DNA from: Paenibacillus sp. 37
Lineage (GTDB): Bacteria > Bacillota > Bacilli > Paenibacillales > Paenibacillaceae
Assembly: GCF_008386395.1 (NCBI RefSeq)
Contig: NZ_CP043761.1
Span: 6,944,001 to 7,008,000 of the forward strand
Direction: 5' to 3'
DNA length: 64,000 nt
In this document: positions 43,757 through 53,900 of the stretch, piece by piece
How the letters are laid out: the number at the start of each line of letters is the position of its first letter
Numbering within the stretch: the first letter of the stretch is position 1
Position numbers and translations under genes: made by a program
The notes under the pieces: generated by a model
What the model was told of the DNA's origin: nothing
The model's input: only the letters and a program-made list of their open reading frames with translations
Database searches by the model: none

Positions 43757-44098
43757 TTATTTCCGGCATTTTCTAATCGCACTTGTAACACGTGTCACTC
43801 GGAACTGATTTACCCCTACCTGTATAATGGCGAACTGGCTGTACGACGTACCTGAAGAGGTATATGGCTCGGCTTCAATATTCCCACTCGGTGTTCTAAC
43901 CGTCGCGGTGATTCTAGTTACCAGGCACACACCACGGTCGGAAGATCTCCAAGTCTCGTCACGCTGAACACTATATCTATCGTTGCTACAAAAGATGGAT
44001 GCATACTCCACTACCCCACTTGCATTAAACGAAGTAGAGTTATAGATCTGAACAGGGTCATAACCACCTCTAGGTGCTCCAGGTCTTCTATTTCCCAT
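43757..44098 (-). CDS. Small beta-rich protein, possibly DUF3992/endospore-appendage-like
   Basis: 113 residues starting MGNRRPGAPRGG; AAAGGAGG lies 8 nt before the ATG at 44098, so a longer upstream frame was not used. The first 20 residues are rich in Arg, Gly and Pro. The rest alternates polar and hydrophobic residues as in a beta sandwich (YNSTSFNASGVVEYASIF, then ITATVRTPSGN, then QFAIIQVGVNQFRVTRV). Three Cys residues are spaced to allow cross-linking. This recalls small spore-surface or Ena-type fibre subunits, and a YheC/D gene is next door, but I cannot confirm a family. No signal peptide. Confidence 0.6.
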   Translation of the reverse strand: MGNRRPGAPRGGYDPVQIYNSTSFNASGVVEYASIFCSNDRYSVQRDETWRSSDRGVCLVTRITATVRTPSGNIEAEPYTSSGTSYSQFAIIQVGVNQFRVTRVTSAIRKCRK

Positions 44099-44211
44099 TC
44101 TCAAAACCTCCTTTTTTATTGATAGTCTATTAAATGCAATTGAATGGTTTTGGTAAGGTATAAATGTGGACAAGGTAGAAAAAGTGTGTTTGTACAGTGG
44201 TCGCAAACACG

Positions 44212-44243
44212 AAAAAAGCCACCCTTTACTGTACAAAGGTGGT
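44212..44243 (-). terminator. Terminator after DUF4303 gene
   Basis: The minus-strand RNA has CCACCUUU pairing with AAAGGGUGG (one bulge), followed by CUUUUUUCG. Confidence 0.7.
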
Positions 44244-44339
44244 TCGCGAATTATAGAACACTGCCACTATCATCTTATTGGCCAATTGAGTCGAAATGGT
44301 ACATCATAGACGGTCAAAACTCCCCACATGCAGATACTT

Positions 44340-44900
44340 CTATTCTGCCGCCTCCACCAACCATGCTTGCATAGCCGGAGATTCCGCCCGATTTAAACGT
44401 AAGGCGATTTCAGTATTGATCTCATCTGGCGGCATGACTTCAACAAGGACACATACGGACTCTCGCGTTTGATTTAAGGCAAATATGCCTTCATCATCGA
44501 GCATTTTCATCGCCAGCTCCATGGCGTTCAGCCTCACATCCAATTCACGATTCCAATCATCATTCTCCAGTTCCGCAATGAAAGGACGCTCGTTATATCG
44601 TTGTTTGACACCGTCAAAGTGATCATCCCCAAAACAACAATAGGGCGAATCCGCATACGACCATTTGATGAGATCCGCAATCGTGGATACCGGCGTATCA
44701 CTTTCCTCTGCTTGCCTAGCCGATTCCAACGCCAAAGCTTCCCACGACCAAGCGGAGATGCTTGGGGCATGTCCCTCGCCAGTAGTGTACAACGTACAAT
44801 AATAGTAACGTTCACCATTTTCAAAAAGGGTGCAAAATGACGTTCTGGCGGCAGCGGCGATCTCTATGGCCAGTGTCTCTATTTCTTGCATTGGCTTCAC
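44340..44900 (-). CDS. DUF4303-family protein
   Basis: 186 residues from GTG at 44900, preceded by AAAGGAG at 10 nt; an ATG at 44921 overlaps that site. The sequence has the DUF4303 pattern: an N-terminal helix, CTLYTTGEGHAPSISAWSWEAL, then an IADLIKWSYADSPYCCFGDDHF region with a Tyr/Phe-rich loop and a C-terminal helix (LNAMELAMKMLDDEGIF). Members are cytosolic, often near toxin-immunity or SUKH-type genes, and function is not established. The next minus-strand genes encode a small membrane protein and another unknown protein, possibly one operon. Confidence 0.72.
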   Translation of the reverse strand: MKPMQEIETLAIEIAAAARTSFCTLFENGERYYYCTLYTTGEGHAPSISAWSWEALALESARQAEESDTPVSTIADLIKWSYADSPYCCFGDDHFDGVKQRYNERPFIAELENDDWNRELDVRLNAMELAMKMLDDEGIFALNQTRESVCVLVEVMPPDEINTEIALRLNRAESPAMQAWLVEAAE

Positions 44901-44928
44901 AATTAGAGTTCTCCTTTCCATTCGTTGA

Positions 44929-45207
44929 TCATTTGCCCCTTCGATATGAATTGGCTATTTGGACTAGATACCAGACACCTGCACCCACAATGGCAGCAAA
45001 CACCAGATTAATGCAACCGAACACGATGAGTGACTTTGCTTGGCCTGGACCGATCCGGAAAGCGGTAGCTAGCTGGAAGACAGCCGGTAGCAAAAATGCC
45101 AGCCAGGAGATGGTTATAAGCTTTTCTGTTCTGAAACTCCACCATACTGCTGAACATGAGGCAAATAGCAGTACCCAGGTACAGATAAGCTTTAGGGCGA
45201 ACATCAT
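44929..45207 (-). CDS. Small membrane protein, unknown
   Basis: 92 residues with three membrane helices (about 5-25, 31-52, 60-88) and a basic C-terminal tail (SYRRGK). AGGAGG lies 7-8 nt before the ATG pair. It lies between the DUF4303 gene (about 30 bp) and the 205-residue unknown gene (12 bp), same strand, so probably one operon. No family recognised. Confidence 0.7.
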   Translation of the reverse strand: MMFALKLICTWVLLFASCSAVWWSFRTEKLITISWLAFLLPAVFQLATAFRIGPGQAKSLIVFGCINLVFAAIVGAGVWYLVQIANSYRRGK

Positions 45208-45219
45208 TTCGTCCCCCTC

Positions 45220-45837
45220 CTATTTGCCATGAATCACAAGTCCATATTTACTGAATATCCACGATTGGCTCAAGTCGTGCATTGCATCATGGCTTATACG
45301 CACAGAGGGCTTTTGCTCCTTCATCGCATCTGCATCATAGGCTGAGAAGCGAAGGGGTTTAGTCATTTTTTTGATAGAGTCTCTTATTTCATCGAAAAGC
45401 GCATAGGTCAGCGGCTTATGGTCCCGGATATCCTCATAAACATAGTACTTTCCTTTTTCATCTTCCAAATTAACTTGAAAACCTTTCGGAAATGAAAGCA
45501 AGATACACGGCAGTTCATCCTCTGCCCATTGTCCGTGGTATGGAAAAGAAACCCCTTCATTTCTTACAAAAAATCCTGAACTTTCTTGATCTGATGCAAT
45601 AGAAATAGAGTAAACAAAGAAGGGATGGATGTCATCTCTCTTTTCTCCTGCCACAAAATACTGATAGAACGTCTGATACTCCTCGTACACCTGATTATAA
45701 TCATGCTCTGTTCGGGCAGCATTGGTACGATAGAATTGCGCTTGCCGATGCTCCAAAAGCTGTAAAAGGCTTTTAAACTCTTCAGGAGTGATGAAGAATC
45801 TCAGTTTATAGAATCCGCTATGCTTTAATTTGTCCAT
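45220..45837 (-). CDS. Unknown 205-residue cytosolic protein
   Basis: No family recognised. It is hydrophilic, rich in Phe, Tyr and His, with no signal peptide or membrane segment. An N-terminal helix (FITPEEFKSLLQLLEHRQAQF) is followed by mixed alpha/beta sequence with VYSISIASD, an ILLSFPKGFQVNLED strand region and a C-terminal SWIFSKYGLVIHGK. The ATG is preceded only by GAAAAG. First of the probable three-gene group with the small membrane protein and the DUF4303 protein. Confidence 0.6.
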   Translation of the reverse strand: MDKLKHSGFYKLRFFITPEEFKSLLQLLEHRQAQFYRTNAARTEHDYNQVYEEYQTFYQYFVAGEKRDDIHPFFVYSISIASDQESSGFFVRNEGVSFPYHGQWAEDELPCILLSFPKGFQVNLEDEKGKYYVYEDIRDHKPLTYALFDEIRDSIKKMTKPLRFSAYDADAMKEQKPSVRISHDAMHDLSQSWIFSKYGLVIHGK

Positions 45838-46103
45838 TTCTTTTCGCTCACCGCCCTGTTTAGAAATGTTATGCCAATGACCTTAGCGGTTCAGGTTCAT
45901 CTATATATGTATCTTATTTCCATTATAGTGATTACCTTTCCTGAGTCTACCTACTTTACACCTGAATTTGCGAATGAACTTTGAAAAGGTAGCCAAATAT
46001 AATGATCATTACGCTTGTACGGGAGCAAAAGACATACGTGAGGTAAATTCCAGACTACCCGCCTTGTGAGGATGGGAGCACGCCAACATCTCGTAATCAG
46101 CAC
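45838..46103. other. Gap before L25 terminator, no gene seen
   Basis: AT-rich up to about 46000, then a more GC-rich stretch (46010-46100) without a ribosome-binding site or clear RNA fold. Possible promoter for the 205-residue gene, no consensus found. Confidence 0.3.
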
Positions 46104-46142
46104 AAATTAGCCGTACGGATGATCACCCGTACGGCTAATTTT
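46104..46142 (-). terminator. Terminator after L25 gene
   Basis: AAATTAGCCGTACGG pairs perfectly with CCGTACGGCTAATTT around an 8-nt loop, with a T-run after it on either strand. Confidence 0.85.
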
Positions 46143-46172
46143 GAATTATTCAGCTTTGCGAATTTGGAATTG

Positions 46173-46718
46173 TTAAGGTTTAACTACAGAGAGAAGAGAC
46201 TCATTTCCCTCAGAGATCACCGTCACATCTGGTGCAAACTTAGCATCACTTACATGTATCGTTTCTCCAAGTTCCATAGTACTAATGTCAAATTCAATCG
46301 ACGTTGGCAAGTGTCTCGGCAATGCCTCAACTTCAATAGAAGATAATTGAACTTGCACGACTCCGCCCTGTTTTGTGCCAATCGGTGTGCCGTTGAACTT
46401 GACAGGAATTTTAGTACGCATGATCTCATTGGTCTGCACCTGTTGAAAATCCACATGAATCAAATCTCGTGTAACCGAATCCCGTTGAAGGTCTTCCAAT
46501 AATACGGTCAATGAGCCTTTCTCTTCAAACTGCAATTCAATAAAACCAGACGCTCCATGCTTCAACCACTTTTGAAATTCTATTGTTGGAATATGAATCA
46601 TCTCATTCTCCGTATTTTTTCCAAACACAATACCTGGCAAGCGCCCGGATTTACGTAGATCCTTAAGTCGAGAAGAATTTAATGGAATGCGGGTCTCCGC
46701 CTGAAAACTAGTAGTCAT
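46173..46718 (-). CDS. rplY: Ribosomal protein L25 / general stress protein Ctc
   Basis: 181 residues, the long bacterial L25/TL5/Ctc form. The N-terminal L25 domain (1-90; LRKSGRLPGIVFGK) binds 5S rRNA. The C-terminal TL5 domain (about 95-181; IPVKFNGTPIGTKQGGVVQ and ALPRHLPTSIEFDIS) is typical of Ctc. AGAGGAG precedes the ATG. Although ctc is SigB-controlled in B. subtilis, no SigB-type promoter was found here. A short overlapping leader frame ends 1 nt before the start. Shorter than many Ctc proteins (about 205) at the C-terminus. Confidence 0.92.
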   Translation of the reverse strand: MTTSFQAETRIPLNSSRLKDLRKSGRLPGIVFGKNTENEMIHIPTIEFQKWLKHGASGFIELQFEEKGSLTVLLEDLQRDSVTRDLIHVDFQQVQTNEIMRTKIPVKFNGTPIGTKQGGVVQVQLSSIEVEALPRHLPTSIEFDISTMELGETIHVSDAKFAPDVTVISEGNESLLSVVKP

Positions 46719-46719
46719 G

Positions 46720-46806
46720 CTATGTTCGCTCCTCTTTATTAAATGATATTTTCACATTTTTCATACTCATCCAACCATCCCCTGTTGGGGCTAAAGAGAG
46801 AAACAT
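46720..46806 (-). CDS. Possible 28-codon leader peptide upstream of rplY
   Basis: ATG at 46806 lies 10 nt after GGAGGTGGTG, and the frame (MFLSLAPTGDGWMSMKNV...) ends at TAG one base before the rplY ATG. A CCCC-AACA-GGGG hairpin sits inside it. A second ATG, 5 nt from the same ribosome-binding site, would encode only six residues. Its tight coupling suggests translational control, but a chance frame is possible. Confidence 0.35.
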   Translation of the reverse strand: MFLSLAPTGDGWMSMKNVKISFNKEERT

Positions 46807-47105
46807 AGCATCACCACCTCCATATACGATCCAATTGATTTTAAAATACATTTAATGTAAGCACCCATAATATACATGAAGGCACTCTACTCCGAAGAGT
46901 AGAATGCCTATGGGATGCTTCAACCCTATCATAGAAACATCGATTTGTCGATTTAACCCGCCATATCCCATTTTGACGACTGGAACAGGCCTTCATGTCC
47001 TCATCTCAAATGTATACATCCTCAATACTCGTTGGATTCGTCAGAATTTATCGACCTGCGTAATTCCTCAAGCCACATGTCCATGAGCACCTTATTTCGG
47101 GGACA
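46807..47105. other. Region between rplY leader and sortase terminator
   Basis: No gene was seen. A 13-bp hairpin with UUCG tetraloop on the minus strand (46880-46909; AGGCA-UCUACUC with GAGUAGA-UGCCU) has no strong U-run, and may be a second terminator or a leader element of rplY. Confidence 0.4.
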
Positions 47106-47138
47106 ATAAAAATCGCGTCCTCTAAGGAGAGAACGCGA
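47106..47138 (-). terminator. Terminator of the adhesin-sortase operon
   Basis: The minus-strand RNA has UCGCGUUCUCU pairing with AGAGGACGCGA, followed by UUUUUAUU. Confidence 0.85.
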
Positions 47139-47175
47139 AATAAAGCAGATTGATTTTGTGTTTCAGCATCGTCAA

Positions 47176-47952
47176 TTAACGCTTTCGGGCCACCACCGCT
47201 AGCCTACCGTTTTCGGTCGAATACTCGCATGTGGACAGTACAATAAGCTTGTCACCATACTGTGCTGTTACGCCTGTGTCATAAAGAGAGAGTTGTTTGA
47301 TATTCTGAACATATGAATCGAACTCGGCGGGCGTATTTACATTCTCAATCTGGTAGTATTTAAACACGTCGTCCGATTTGCGATAAACTTTTGACAGAAT
47401 AACGGCAACAATCTCATACTCTTCCTTTTTGTAAAGCGTGCTGAACTGGAACGTCGCATGCTCTTGATAAAAGCTTTCACCCTTGTACTTCATTAAATCT
47501 TTAAACATCCAACCACTTTTCATGTGATGACCATGAATCAGCAAAATGTCTGAATTGTTGGTCGTACTAGACTCGTCCAAAAAAGGAAGACCGCCTTGAT
47601 TTTCATTTTTATCAAAATCATGATTGAGATAGTACTCCGAATCCTGTGGGCTCTGCATGACTGGGTACTCAATTCGGGTACCATCAATCTTCAGCCAGCC
47701 GACGATGTCTGAGTTCCTCTCGTAAAGATCTCGAAATTCGGGAAGCATAACCGGCTCATTGCCTTTATTGAACAAAAGGGAGGGGATTGCATCCCCTCCA
47801 CCTTGTTCTGATCCTTCTTTCCAAACCTTTGTTAACTCTTCGATTTTCTGCTTCTCGGCATAGTCTCGCAAGAAAGTCCTCGCAAGACTAACAAGTGAAA
47901 ATACCAACACAAGCAAGGAAACAGCGATAAGAATTTTTTTAGTTTTGCTCAT
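47176..47952 (-). CDS. srtB: Class B sortase
   Basis: 258 residues. One N-terminal membrane anchor (about 6-26) is followed by a class B sortase domain with VGWLKIDGTRIEYPVMQ, catalytic His142 in LIHGHHM, Cys242 in VLSTCEYS and Arg250 in GRLAVVARK. The class B helix inserted before the Cys (DDVFKYYQIENVNTPAEFDSYV, in part) is present. It starts 22 bp after the giant substrate gene, so it is a dedicated sortase. The substrate's sorting signal, APKTG, departs from the LPxTG and NPQTN types. It should cleave T-G and join the substrate to the peptidoglycan cross-bridge. Confidence 0.93.
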   Translation of the reverse strand: MSKTKKILIAVSLLVLVFSLVSLARTFLRDYAEKQKIEELTKVWKEGSEQGGGDAIPSLLFNKGNEPVMLPEFRDLYERNSDIVGWLKIDGTRIEYPVMQSPQDSEYYLNHDFDKNENQGGLPFLDESSTTNNSDILLIHGHHMKSGWMFKDLMKYKGESFYQEHATFQFSTLYKKEEYEIVAVILSKVYRKSDDVFKYYQIENVNTPAEFDSYVQNIKQLSLYDTGVTAQYGDKLIVLSTCEYSTENGRLAVVARKR

Positions 47953-47974
47953 TTTCTTACCGCCTTCCCTTCCA

Positions 47975-50900
47975 TTACTGGATGTGCTTTTTTTTCTTGT
48001 GCCCGAGCAGACAGAACCCGATCGTCATTAAGGACATTAGCGCCAAAACCATATACAAGAATGGCGATACGCTGTTATCTCCAGTTTTCGGAGCATCGTC
48101 CAACGCGTTGCTATCGTTCTTAAGCTGATCGTTACCATTGCCCGGATCAAGTGTTACGGTGCCTGGTTCAGGCGTTACGATGCCTGGTTCTGGCGTTACG
48201 GTGCCCGGATCTGGCGTTACGGTGCCTGGATCTGGCGTTACGGTGCCTGGATCTGGCGTTACGGTGCCTGGATCTGGCGTTACGGTGCCTGGATCTGGCG
48301 TTACGGTGCCTGGATCTGGCGTTACGGTGCCCGGATCTGGCGTTACGGTGCCTGGATCTGGCGTTACGGTGCCTGGACCAGGCGTTACGGTGCCGCCTCC
48401 GTTGTTACCATTGCCGCCAGTGCCACCACCAGAACGAATTGGCTTCATTGGCACATCGTACCTGACAATGTCAAAATCGACTGAAATCGTACCACTTGTA
48501 TGCGTTTCGTATCCGTCCTTCCTTACGATCAGATAGTAATCCGCTTCAGGAAACACCATGTACGCATAGAAGCCATTTGCATCACTATTCTGCTCCGGGC
48601 TCTCGTTGTCGTACGGCGGGAAATTTGGAACCTTTGGAAGCGTTACTTTCGTGCCCGGAGTGCGGCCGTTATCTCTATTCCGCTGCGTATCCGCATAATA
48701 CAGTGTAACTTTGGCTCCATCAATTTTCTTGCCAGTGACGGCATCTCCTGTCGTTTCATCATAGACCGTACCGTAAGGGTCGACTAACTCCTCTGAAATA
48801 TTCAGCTCTCCGTTAGCTTTAACGTCAAGTTGCGCTACTTTGAGGAGCAATTCCTCGCCTGTCTCAGCTTGATAGCGAACTTCCATTGTGTACTTCTGCT
48901 CGCTTAGCCCTTCCACAGAGAAAGTTCCATTCGAAGCCATAGGAAATGCTTTAGGTTGGCCGTTTTCCTTAACATAAATGCCATCCTTGTCTTTCAAATA
49001 GATATGCATCTGACTAGTCAACAAGTCGTTGAATAGCACTGTTGTTCCATCCAGTTGTTTGAACAGAATGATCCCCACGGCCGTAATGTCCGCTGGAACA
49101 GTCTCGTCCGTTACACTGCTGTTCACATTTGCTTTTTGCGTAAACTCAACAGGTACATCCTTACCGCCTACCCGATACATCTTCGTATATCTGATCGTAT
49201 AATCGGTATCCGCTACGGCTGGAATTGAATATTCACCCTTCTCATTCGTCTGCGTCTGAATCTCTTCGCCTGTCTTCAGATCGGTTACCGTAATCGGTGC
49301 ATTCGGAATGACTTCTCCTGTGTTATTGTTACGCAGCACGCCTTCCAGATACGGTCGGGTATTGGCAAAATGTGCTTCAGACAACTTTTTCTCTGGAATA
49401 GTGCCAATGTGAATGAGACTCTCTGGATCAGTCACATAGCCATCTTGCGTATAATCATCTTGGGTCACTTTGTACTGAAGATTGGTTGGAAGCCCTTGGA
49501 CAATGAGCGTCTGGCCATCTGTAAGCTCAAAGCTCTGACCGCTCTTGATCATGCCCTTGCTGCCGTCTGACTTCTCATAGACGTAGGATTCGTCCGGTCC
49601 CTCGCCAGTGAAGGCAACCGTGTACTTAAACAGCTTCTTCTTGTCTTCATCTTTGCCTTTAACTGTGTTGCTGATTAATAGGCCGCCCCTCAAGACTCGC
49701 ACGTTCGTGAATGGGGTATCTTCATCAATGCCTTTCATGACTCCGGTATGATACCGTTCCTCAGGAGTAGTCATGTATTCATCGGTTGTGTAATCTTGTT
49801 GGGTAACGGTGTATTTCAGATTCTTAGGCAGGCCCAAAATATCCAGTGTCTCTCCATCCTTGAGGCGGAAAGTACCGCCGGACTTGATCGTACCTGTGCT
49901 GCCGTCCGTCTTCAAGTAAGAGTAACTTGCCTCTTTGCCTGTATCCTCAAAGTTGACGGTGTACTCGAACTCCTTCGTTTTATCACCACCGTTGCCCATG
50001 ACCGTATTGCTGATGGTCAGCTTGTTAACGGTCCGTTCATTGATGAAGTCCGCCTTGTGATCACCTTTATTCACGATTGAGCCAGACAGCTCTCTCGTAC
50101 CCGGTATCGTCGTATAACCGTCAACGGTTGTATAATCAGCCTCGGTTACGGTATAGACCAGATCCGCAGGCAAGGCTGGGAACGTCACAGATTCCCCGTG
50201 CTTGAGGACAATCTTGTCTCCGCTCTTGATCGTGTCAAACGTATCATCCGACTTCTTATAGGTATACTCTCTGTCCTTACCTTCGCCTGTGATGGTCACG
50301 GTGTACTCGAACCCTTTGTCCGGATCACTGCCGTTACCTTCCACCTTATTGGTAATGGTCAGCTTGCCTTGGGCCGGTGTAGGCACGATCAGCGGATTAT
50401 CAGAGGTTAATTTCACCCCGTCTACCCAGATGGGCTTCCCTGGCGTATTCCCTACATATACTTGGTATACTCTTGTAGTTGGCAGCCAAGTATTGGTGTC
50501 AATATAAGTTTCTTTCAGCTCATAATACCCTGGATCAGGGAATAGCAGATTAAGTTTCCCTCCGCTATCGGTTTTTCCTTTGGTGATTATAGTTCCGCCG
50601 TCTTTCTTATAGAGTGTAAACTCTACGTCTTTTAGCGGATTGCCATTGGGATCTACCTTTTTCAGAGGCAATAGGGCATTGGAACTTGAACTGCCCGCCA
50701 CGTCCGAACTGTCCAGCGTGCTTTCACTTCTGGCACTGACAGATTTCAGATTGTCATCGCCCTCCAGTTTTACCTCGTTGCCCATTGTGTCTCCAGCTTT
50801 CGCTGTAGTTGGATCAACTTCTGTTTGGTAAACAAACTGGTAAAGTTGATTAGGGTCGTCCATTTTAAATGTTAGAACCGTAGTGCCACCTGCGCCTGGT

Positions 50901-53900
50901 ACAGCTTCTACTTGAACTTCAGCATTCGGGTCGCTGAGGTCCAGTGCTGCGCCCTCTCGTTCAAGAGTACCGCTTGCGGTCAATTTAGCAGGATAGACTG
51001 CCATACTAGGTGATGTCAGCACAAGATTTCCGTTTTCTTCATAACGCAAATTCATGCCTGCACCCAGGGTATCCTGCAAATAAACACCCTGCTTCATGTT
51101 AAATGGCGGGGTATAGTTCACCGTCCATTCCAGCACTCCTGGAACTGGCTTAGTTACCGACTTTCCAAGGGACTGAATTGGTACAATAACTTTGCGCTGT
51201 TCGGTGACAACCTTCTCCACTCCACCCCATGTCATATAAAGGTCGGCTTTGTTATACAGCACCTGTTTGTCTGTACCGTTGATGGTGTATTCCTCTAAAT
51301 ACTTCTGCAGAGCATCATTGGAAGGTCTTGCCTTCACCAGAATGATATAAGGACTTTCCAACTTGGAGAAGGTGAAAGTACCCTCGTTTCCAATGTGTGA
51401 GAAATGGACTACATGAGAACTAGTACCTGGTTCAATTAGAGTTCTAGCATCGTTTCTAACACCATATTCTGTTCCTCCGCCATTGTCCGAAAATCCTTTC
51501 CAAAGCTCGAAATCCTTAGTTTCAGAGAAAGGAACGAATTCCCAGCCTTCGGGAAGTGTATCCACTAGCTTAATATTACTAATGACTCGATTACCGCCAT
51601 CCTTAGCCATTTCTTCTGTGTTATATCCAGGCATATTTACCGCTAAACGGAATGTGACCGTTTTGGTTGTCCTGTCATAGGCAGAAATCGTCCATGCTTC
51701 ATTGTTATCATTTCTAATGTAACTGCTAACGTTATTCGGCGTCACATTTTCAAATGTACCATCTACTTTTAATGGCCTCGAAGCAAAGAGCATATCCTTG
51801 TTCAACATACGCAGGTGCAGGTTGGCGCTGCTATTTGCTTCTTTTACGGTCTCGCCATCAATGAGCAAAGCCCGATTCGAGCTTATTTTCCCTGCGTTAA
51901 TTTCCTGTCTGAAGAGAATGTTTGGGTTGGTCTCAAGTGCACGGAAGCTGAAGGATGCAGCTTCTTCGGTGTATCCGGTCACCTTGATCAAATCGGCCAC
52001 TACTTTACCGTCTACGGTTAATGGAATAGCTTTCATCGTCAAACCGGTTGCATTCGACTTCAGAGTTCCCGCTTTGTACTGCTTCCAAAGCTGCGCAGAA
52101 GTGATATTTGCTTTAATTTTCGCAATTGTCTCCGCACTCACCTCGCTGGTTTCATCTACAGCGTTGTCCAAGACGTTTAAGTCACCGCCATGCACAAGGA
52201 CATCGTATATTGCCGCGTTAGGTAAGGCGTACTGTGGTGTTAGATTAACGGTCCACGTGATACTACCCAAGTTATAATCCTCGGTTGATACTGCGCCTGT
52301 TTTTGTAAACGTGTGTGCGCCAATGCTGACGATTGCCTCATCCGTCACGGCAATAGGTCTTTTACCCGTCATTACATCGTTGTTCTGTATCCCCCCTGGT
52401 GTATCCAAATTCCAGTTGGCACGAGGGTCAATTTGGAAGCTGGAACCACTTATCGCCTTGCTTTTAATCAACAATTCGACTTTTCCGTTAATATCCCCGA
52501 AGGAATAAACGCCGTTGGAATCTGGTGTAATTGGCGTCTCTTCAGATACAGTGCCATCTACCCATGTCTGCCATGCAGCTGATTCAAATTCCAGCCCAGC
52601 CGGTAATACATTTGTGATAGTAAAGTCTTTTAACCCTTTTTTGTTATATTGGTTAACCGCGATCTTCCATGTAATGGTTTCATTCGCATGATCATACGAA
52701 GCACTGGCTTGAATCCAGTCGGGAGCAAAGGCAATCTCCAAACCTGACTGCACCAATATATTATTGTCTTTTCTCAGTTCCACTTTGCCATTCATATCCC
52801 GGTGGCTGCGACCGAGATTGGCTGGCGGATTCCGATACTCGTAATAATAAGCTTCCTTTGAAATCCATGTTTTATATTCAACCTTTGGATCTAGACCTGT
52901 TCCCTGTGGAAAAATGTAAGTCAGCGATCCGTCTGGACCAACGACTGGGGTTACATTTTGGTCATTTACTTTAAATGAATCCTCCATATAGGTGCCGCGG
53001 ACATTTCCAGAGCTGGTATTATACGTTGAGGGATTCGTATAAAAGGTCTTTCCGTCTAGTGGCAATTTGATTGTTTTATCAAACTGATCAAACGCAGATA
53101 CGGTTGACTGCCAGGTAACAGCTCCCTCAACAAATTGTGCTGGTTGAATTCCGCGATAGCTATACTGATCCCATCTGATCATTCCAGGCGAGCTTAAAGT
53201 AATGTTATACTCTGCTGTAACATCTGGGTTCTCTAGCTGATATGCACCACCAAAGATGTTGATCGGCTTTTTATCCCCATACGCCAATCCCGTTATATCT
53301 GCATTGGCAGTAGATTCAAAGCTGAAGGCAATGCCTCGTCCAACACCATTGAAAAAATAATCATCACCGTTAAATACAATCTTGATGCTATTTGGAGTAA
53401 AATGGGCAGTACCCAGCTGTTTTGTACCTGATTCCGTCTGTGCATTCAAGGTTTTAGTAGCTGTTGGCAGCATCACTTCCTTGAAGTAATCTTCTCTTTT
53501 CAGCTCGATCCAGTCACCCTTTTGGATGTATTTCTCAGGATCTGCATTAGTTGGATTCGGGTCATCACCATTCACTGGTACCTTGAGACCTTCCGATTTG
53601 AGCGTAAAGGGCTGTCTACCCTGAATAATACCGTTCGGATTAATAACAGCATTCCCCTGTGTCACTTCCAGCGGGAAGGTTGAATTAGATTCCATAAATA
53701 CCGCTGTTTTGTCCGTTGGGACTGCCGCCATCGCTACGAAATTGCTCGGTGCATCGTACATTGCCTCAGGTACCGAAAGTGGTTCGTCGGCACTCGGTGA
53801 GTCAGATTCAATGACGGCTTCCATTCCGGAATCGGTTGGCACACTCGCCGCATATGCGGCGGTGGAGTATATCACTGTCTGCAAGACGAGCAACATTGCC

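Noticed and set aside
46010..46142. Riboswitch or structured RNA ending in the hairpin at 46104-46142
   Set aside because: No plus-strand gene follows, and the hairpin is well explained as the terminator of the L25 gene; the GC-rich stretch before it matches no RNA family I know.
48141..48395. CRISPR-like array
   Set aside because: The repeats are contiguous 21-bp coding units with no unique spacers and no cas genes nearby.
48138..48536. Plus-strand frames coding PGSGVTV or RCLDLAL repeats
   Set aside because: They arise from the 21-bp repeats of the adhesin spacer, which keep all frames open; the minus-strand PDPGTVT reading fits the wall-spacer context.
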